Shown: positions 58,709 through 64,000 of the stretch, in pieces
How the letters are laid out: the number at the start of each line of letters is the position of its first letter
How positions within the stretch are numbered: position 1 is the first letter of the stretch
From: Daedaleopsis sinensis
Lineage: Eukaryota > Basidiomycota > Agaricomycetes > Polyporales > Polyporaceae
DNA: 64,000 nt
Reading direction: 5' to 3'
NCBI GenBank assembly: GCA_033807695.1
Contig: CM066310.1
Span: forward strand, 2,170,001-2,234,000
Translations under genes and position numbers: made by a program
The notes under the pieces: generated by a model
What the model was told of the DNA's origin: nothing
Database searches by the model: none
Seen by the model: the letters and a program-made list of their open reading frames with translations, nothing else

Positions 58709-61700
58709 ATGCGCTCTCATCGTAAACCAGCTCCTAAGCGCGCCGCCTCGCCTTCCCCAAACAGTACCCAACCAGCCAAAAAAGTCCGCAAAGATCCTCT
58801 GCCTAGCAGCCACAAGCCTCGTGCTACGGGAGGAGCTGCTACACCGCCTGACGAGAGCTCGGTTCCTGCCGCCACCAACCCTGCTCGCCGGTCTTCTCGC
58901 AAGACAGTCTGTCAGACGGAGGAGGAGGAGCAGGCCGCGCTCGAGGCCGAGGGAGTTGTGGAAGTCGAACGCGAGCCTCCTACGCGCAGCCCCAGCCGTA
59001 CCAGCAATGGCTCCCGCGGCAATGAGGATGGAAATGCGGAGGATGAATCGGGAACAGAGTCGCCCGAAGAGGACGCCGACACGGAATTAGGTATGTACAT
59101 GATGTCGAAGAGCGAGAACGTCCCCTTGCTGAGCCTTGTATATGATTTCAGAGCGGCTGTTGCCGAAGTGGACATCAGCAATATACGGTTTCTACAACCC
59201 ACGGCCGGACATCGAATACAGCGAGAGTGGACGGCGCATGCACGTCTTTACGTGTGCAGCAAAGGGGTGCAAGAAGCGGATCGGAAGATATCTTGACAAA
59301 GGTGATGCCACCTCGACGTCGAATCTAGCCCGTCACGCAAAGGCTTGTTGGGGCGCGGAGGTCGTCGAGCAAGCCTATCAGATGGGGGACGCCAACCGCG
59401 TCCGAAATGCGTTCCTCGAGAAGGCTATACGTAATGGCGATATCAGCGTCATGTTCGAACGGAAGAAGGGCGCGGTGACATACTCTCACCGCACCCATAC
59501 AGCAGCAGAGACACGGTGAGTTGGGTTCGAAGTTCCAGGGAGAAGAGCCGCTGATTATGTGGACAGAGTTGAGGTGGTTAAGTGGGTGGCGCAGAGCGCG
59601 CGGCCCATCGCCATCGTTCGCGATCCGGGTTTCCTGACGCTGATGAAGACCAGGCGCCCGGGGTACTGGATCCCATCGCCGAGCACCGTTGCACGAGACG
59701 TCAAGATGGTGTTCGCGCGCACGCGATCTCGTATTGGGAAGATGCTGAAGGTATGATGTCAGATATCGCTGTGCAATAACAATGATCATGTACTCACGTG
59801 CACACGGCAGGAGTACGATGGCCGCCTAAGCTTCGCGACTGACGCTTGGACCTCGCCGAACCACCGCGCGTTCGTGGCGGTCACAGTCCACTTCATACAC
59901 CGCGAAGAGCCGGTCAGCATGCTTCTGGACATAGTTGAAGTGCCCAAGGTGAGTATGAAGTCTTACCTGACCGTGATTGTGCTCGTGCACTACGCTAATG
60001 TTCATGCCTGTTCTAGTCACACACTGGCGCGAACCTCGCCGAAGCGTTCGCGCAGATCCTGCGGGACTTTGACATTGAGGACAAGGTCAGTATCAACAGG
60101 CTCTTGCGAGGTTCTAGCTACTCACTGTTTCTGGTTTCAAAGATTCTGGGCCTCACTTGCGACAACGCATCCGCGAACGACGTGATGGTCAAGGAGCTCT
60201 TCCGTGACCTTGCTGAGTTTAAGGGTGACGATGGGCAGGTGCGCTGCTTCGGACATGTGGTCCAGTTAGTCGCAAAGACACTGTTGAGTCAGTTCGACGT
60301 ACCCAAGAAGAAGGGTCAACAGGCAGCCGACGACTCCGAGCAGGAGCTCCTTGACTTGCTTGAGGAAGAGGAGCTGGAGGATCCGGGCGCGAGCCTTGAC
60401 AGCACGGGTGCAGATGAAGCAGACGGCTTCGCAGGTGAGGACAGTCTGCGAGGAGATGCTGACGACGATGGCTGGGTCGATGAGGTGGCGGCGATGGCTG
60501 AGGACGAGCGCACTGAGTTTCTGGCCAAGGTGCGCCCGGTGACAATGGTCCTGACCAAGGTATGGGTTCATGTGGCTCTCTGGCGCATGCTGGACAAGCT
60601 TGATCACTTACCTGGTACCTGATAGCTCCGACAAGTCGCGTCCAAGGTTCTCCACTCGTCGACAATTGTTCTGCCAGCTTGGAAGAAAAGGCTTGCGGAG
60701 TTGGGCCTTGCAGAACGTGTTATTCCTCGCGATGTCAAAACGCGATGGAACTCCACTTACGATATGCTAAAGATGGCCCTGGAGTACCGTCCGGCGATCG
60801 ATTCGATTTGCAGCGTACGCGAGTTGAAGCTACGGAGGTACGAGTTGAATGAACGGGAGTGGCGCATAGTCACTCAACTCGTCGAGGTCTTGAAGGTTTG
60901 AACTCTAATTCTGCCACCCGGGGTCCGCCGAGCTAACCTTAACTTTACTTTGCCTTTCCGATACGTCTGTGCTGCCCTCGCTATCCATCTCTTCTGCTCT
61001 CCTGCTCGACGTCTACACGCGGTAACACACCTGGGGGCGACTCTCTCATGCACAAACTAGGTGTTCAAAGACGCCACACTCTTCTTCTCCCGCGGCACAC
61101 CCAACCTTGCGAAGGTCATTCCCGCAATGGATCTCATCGACGAGCAGCTCACAACCAAATCCCGCGACACTGGCATGTACGATTACGCAATCCGGGTAGC
61201 CCTGATGCTCTCCAAGCGCACCTTGAACAAGTACTATCAGTTAACGGACTCCTCTGCGGCCTACCGCAGCGCTATGAGTATGCATACTAAGCATTCGACT
61301 CGCTCATCATATACCGTCACTGACTGCCTGCCCGCCAGTTCTGCATCCCGGCTTCAAAAAGACGTACTTCCGCCGCGCTGGCTGGCAAGACGAATGGGTC
61401 GACGTCGCTCATGAGATCGTCAGGGACGAGTTCGACGCCTACTACGCCGATCTCGAAGTACCAGGAGACATAGCTAGTACCCTCAACGAGATGACCGCCA
61501 AGGATCAGGGCCGGTCCAATGCCGAGGTACGTTGATCTCTTCCTCTGACATACCTTCCTTAGTACGCTTATGCTACGACTCTCTGCACCGTGTGTGCACA
61601 GGGCGAACAGAATATGTTCGACAGCCTCCCAGTTGTCGCCGCCGCTACCGCAGCTGCAGGCTCGGTCGACGAATTGGACCGTTATCTCGCCACCGAGCCC

Positions 61701-62102
61701 GAGCCGGTGCAGGATCCCATCCAGTGGTGGCTTGACCACCGGGTGTCCTTCCCTCGTCTGTCCCGTATGGCACTTGACTACCTCAGCATCCCTGGTAAGC
61801 CTACCCTATCTCGTCTCGTCCACTGACTGCTTCTGACCGCTATTGGCACTTATCCGCACATTGCAGCTACGTCGATCGACGTAGAGCATGTATTCAGCCG
61901 GGGCCGTATCCTCCTCCCTCATGTTCGCAATTGCCTTACTGGTCAAACGACCCGTGCACTCATGTGTCTGGGTGCCTGGTCCCGCCTCGACTTGATCAAG
62001 GCGCAGGATCTGAAGGCCGTGAGTCTTCTGCCAGAGCTTCAGGGCGACGACTCCGACGTGGAGATGGAGGCTGGCTGGGACCGAGTCGTCTCCGGTGCGT
62101 AG
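58709..62102 (+). CDS. hAT transposase, apparently intact
   Basis: Eleven exons: 58709-59090, 59152-59515, 59567-59750, 59811-59948, 60017-60085, 60143-60559, 60626-60895, 61061-61277, 61339-61526, 61602-61794 and 61867-62102, giving 885 residues in phase. A disordered basic/acidic N-terminus (1-125) leads to a BED-type zinc finger (CAAKGC, then HAKAC). The RNase H-like fold has FATDAWTS (first Asp), GLTCDNASAND (second Asp), VRCFGHVVQLVAK and DVKTRWNSTYDM. The C-terminal dimerisation region reads WWLDHRVSFPRLSRMALDYL, then SIDVEHVFSRGR with the catalytic Glu. An acidic insertion sits at about 430-490. It acts in the nucleus on the element's inverted ends. No disabling change was seen. Confidence 0.93.
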
Positions 62103-62402
62103 ATTAGTGTACATAGCGCTCAGCAGTGCCCATATTTTGTACGATCTCGCAATTTCCACTGTACGTTGTAGTCTGTAGTATCAATTGCAGCTATAGTCCG
62201 CACATGCAGACTGTTATTGGCCCTTCCATAGTCCGAAAGCCGTAGAGAAAGCGGAGATATAAATCAAGTGATGAAAATTGTGCTATTAATCTTCACCCAC
62301 CGACGTAGATATTACGGTGTGCCACACTCTTCCTCTTCTGCACCACCCTCACGACCACTTCATAGCGTGCATTCTATCTGGCTACTACTCTACTCCACGA
62401 CC
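62103..62402. other. spacer between the two hAT genes
   Basis: 300 bp, AT-richer than the flanks; presumably the promoter of the second gene. No exon is seen. Confidence 0.4.
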
Positions 62403-63137
62403 ATGGCCAGTACTACTTCCGGCTCCCCTTCGAAGACAGCACCTCTGCGTCTCTCGATCGACTCATGGTGCCATGCACTGCGTCCACACACGACTATAAC
62501 TCAAGTCATTGCCGAACTGAGTCCTCCGGAGTTAGCTATGGCTGTTTACGGCTCTATGGTACGTTCTAATTGCTTCTCCCGGAGTTTTTCATCTAATATC
62601 TACTGTGCTACATCAATCTAGGATGAGATGCCGGTCACATTGCCCTCAAAATGCATCCTCGGCACTGCGAATCATGCCACAGGCGAGATCACCGTCAACA
62701 TTGAAGCTACCACCCCCGCACATCGAGCTTTACGTGCATTGGTAGTCACAGCTCTCGGACTCGCCCGGCCAAACGTCATGTCCGAGGAGTCTTGGAATCA
62801 CATCATGGCGGAAATCCAGAAGCACGCAGCAGAGGCTGGTCTCGGAGCACGAGAGATTGAGCTGTGTACAGACTGGCTGCCGCGTGGATATTTGGTGAGT
62901 ACTATTCTACATTCTCTCAGTCGCTCTTCCGGATTCAAGAATCCACCCATCTGCATCTATACTCATGAACTGGATGGGCAGATCCGGTTATCCCGTAGTG
63001 CGCAGCACGCCGTAGGTTCTGCCACAGAGTCCGACACCTACGCTACCGAGCACGCTCAGGCCACTTCCTACTTGCACATCCCTGTAGCCAGTAGCCCGAG
63101 CGAAGTCTCTGATGATGATGTCCCGGATCTAGTGTAA
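62403..63137 (+). CDS. second gene within the hAT element, unknown
   Basis: Exons 62403-62558 and 62622-63137 give about 223 residues, starting MASTTSGSPSKTAPLRLSID. I recognise no domain. The first 140 residues look globular: PPELAMAVYGSMDEMPVTLP, then TGEITVNIEATTPAHRAL and a helical SEESWNHIMAEIQKHAAEAG. The last 70 are polar and end acidic (SEVSDDDVPDLV). A donor-like GTGAGT at 62895 could start another intron, but the frame stays open through it. It is co-oriented with the transposase. It could be an accessory transposition protein or a captured host gene. Confidence 0.6.
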
Positions 63138-63386
63138 TGTAGACTTGGACTACACCTGTACTAGATTATAACAAAGACTTACAGTTAATCTCTGCTGCAC
63201 ATTACACGGTCATTGATAGAGTTACCCTGGGGTGACCCGCCGAGGGTCATGACCCCCGAGAAGCCCGAGAGCCGGCGCTCAGATCCCTACCCGTTCTATA
63301 CCCGTGGGTCCAAGGGTACGGGTCTATGCGGGTAGGGCTCCGGGTCAATGTTCCATGACCCGGGGGTTGACCCGTGGTGATCACTA
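63138..63386. repeat. right subterminal region of hAT element
   Basis: Dense short motifs ACCCG, CGGGT and GACCC in both orientations from about 63225 to the end, mirrored near 58366-58500. They are likely transposase-binding sites, by analogy with other hAT elements. Confidence 0.7.
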
Positions 63387-64000
63387 CTCTGACCTGGAAC
63401 CTGCCCCTTCTAGTCCGACTGGTCTATCTGCACGTTCTATGTCACGCTCACGCTCTCCGGGTCTGGACAACTTGCCTGGGGAGAAGTCTGACTCTGAGCC
63501 ATCAGACCCCGACATCGACATGGATCCACCCTCACGACTTGCCTCTCCTCAGCCTGCTCCTGCTGGAGAAGAAGAGGACCTTGAAGATAGCGATGACGAC
63601 AATGGTATCTTTGTCGACGAGAACGACCCTCTGTATGCGCGTGCCGAAGAGCTATTTCTGCGAGATTTACCTGCAAGCACTGCCATAGGTGGAGAGCTCC
63701 CACCTGCGTTCAAGGAAGACCCGCTCATCCGGCTTCAATATGTCCGAGTGTTCGCTGCAGCAGCCTTCCATGGAGCGACACACGAAGTGGCCAATAGCAT
63801 CTATCTCTTCTCTGTCTGAACGCTTGGGCTATACCTTTCCGGGTCTGGAGAACATGGCGCAGACACTACGCACCGCCGAGAAGAGACTTGGGCTTGATCC
63901 GGACGACTACATTGTATATTACTTTCACTGCAACACTTGCTGGTACCGGCACCACCCCTCTGACTTGTACCAGCTTTACGACGACACTTGTACCTGGCCT
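63387..64000 (+). pseudogene. 3' part of split transposon-type gene, partial
   Basis: The frame resumes after the hAT duplication (EPAPSSPTGLSARS), continues through an acidic linker (EEEDLEDSDDDNGIFVDEND) and LIRLQYVRVFAAAAFHGATH. It then needs a +1 shift near 63780 to continue as SISSLSERLGYTFPGLENMA, LRTAEKRLGLDPDDYIVYYF and CNTCWYRHHPSDLYQ. These last blocks resemble N-terminal parts of Tnp2-like transposon proteins. The gene runs off the window. Besides the hAT insertion, the apparent frameshift suggests it was already, or later became, inactive. Confidence 0.7.

Larger units (their letters stand above)
58356..63386 (+). mobile_element. complete hAT DNA transposon
   Basis: Length 5,031 bp. 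The left end reads TAGTGATCACCAGGGGT, and the right end is its inverted copy with one mismatch in 17. CTCTGACC flanks both sides (58348-58355 and 63387-63394), an exact 8-bp duplication as hAT elements make. Removing the element and one copy restores an open reading frame across the site. Subterminal ACCCG/CGGGT motifs are dense at both ends. It carries an intact transposase and a second gene. Confidence 0.93.

Noticed and set aside
58358..63384. GTGATCAC as the 8-bp target duplication of the hAT element, with ends at CAGGGG
   Set aside because: GTGATCAC is palindromic and belongs to the inverted termini. Using CTCTGACC instead extends the inverted repeat to 17 bp and keeps the host frame across the empty site.

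Overview
The window reads as nuclear DNA of a filamentous basidiomycete, most likely an agaricomycete. Genes carry many short introns (about 50-65 bp, GT..AG with two GC..AG cases), coding GC is high, and the gene content fits: uncharacterised fungal seven-helix proteins, an F-box family, a P450 and an RNAi Argonaute. I rebuilt exon structures by hand from reading frame, splice consensus and family alignment; every intact model below closes in phase.

Layout. 0.4-9.4 kb: two intact GNAT acetyltransferase paralogues pointing away from each other, a truncated third copy, a seven-helix membrane protein, a MITE and an intact SURP-domain gene. 10.3-15 kb: a second GNAT-like gene, an intact seven-helix protein and its decayed neighbour. 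15.2-22.9 kb: a cytochrome P450 (minus), a monocarboxylate-type MFS transporter and an acyl-CoA oxidase-like enzyme ending in -ARL (both plus), a possible small metabolic group. 23.5-27.2 kb: a relic zone holding an inverted, broken copy of the SURP locus, split at its second codon by a mariner-like MITE, and a fragment copied from the giant gene at 44-52.7 kb. 27.8-31.0 kb: a complete Argonaute with a DEDD catalytic tetrad. 31.7-36.3 kb: an F-box pseudogene beside an intact DHA2-type MFS transporter. 36.6 kb: tRNA-Glu. 37-40 kb: divergent housekeeping genes mL41 and TSR3. 40-44 kb: no convincing gene. 44.0-52.7 kb: a 23-exon gene for a 2,418-residue DUF3712-type single-pass membrane protein. 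53.6-56.3 kb: an intact F-box gene beside an MFS relic, the mirror image of the 31.7-36.3 kb pair. 56.3-57.5 kb: a miniature LTR retroelement with a perfect 5-bp target duplication. 58.36-63.39 kb: a complete hAT transposon with a perfect 8-bp duplication, an intact transposase and a second gene of unknown function. It sits inside the reading frame of another transposon-type gene that runs off the window end.

The main theme is duplication followed by selective decay, beside four transposable elements of different classes and one Argonaute. Homology assignments come from recognising motifs by eye; no search was run.
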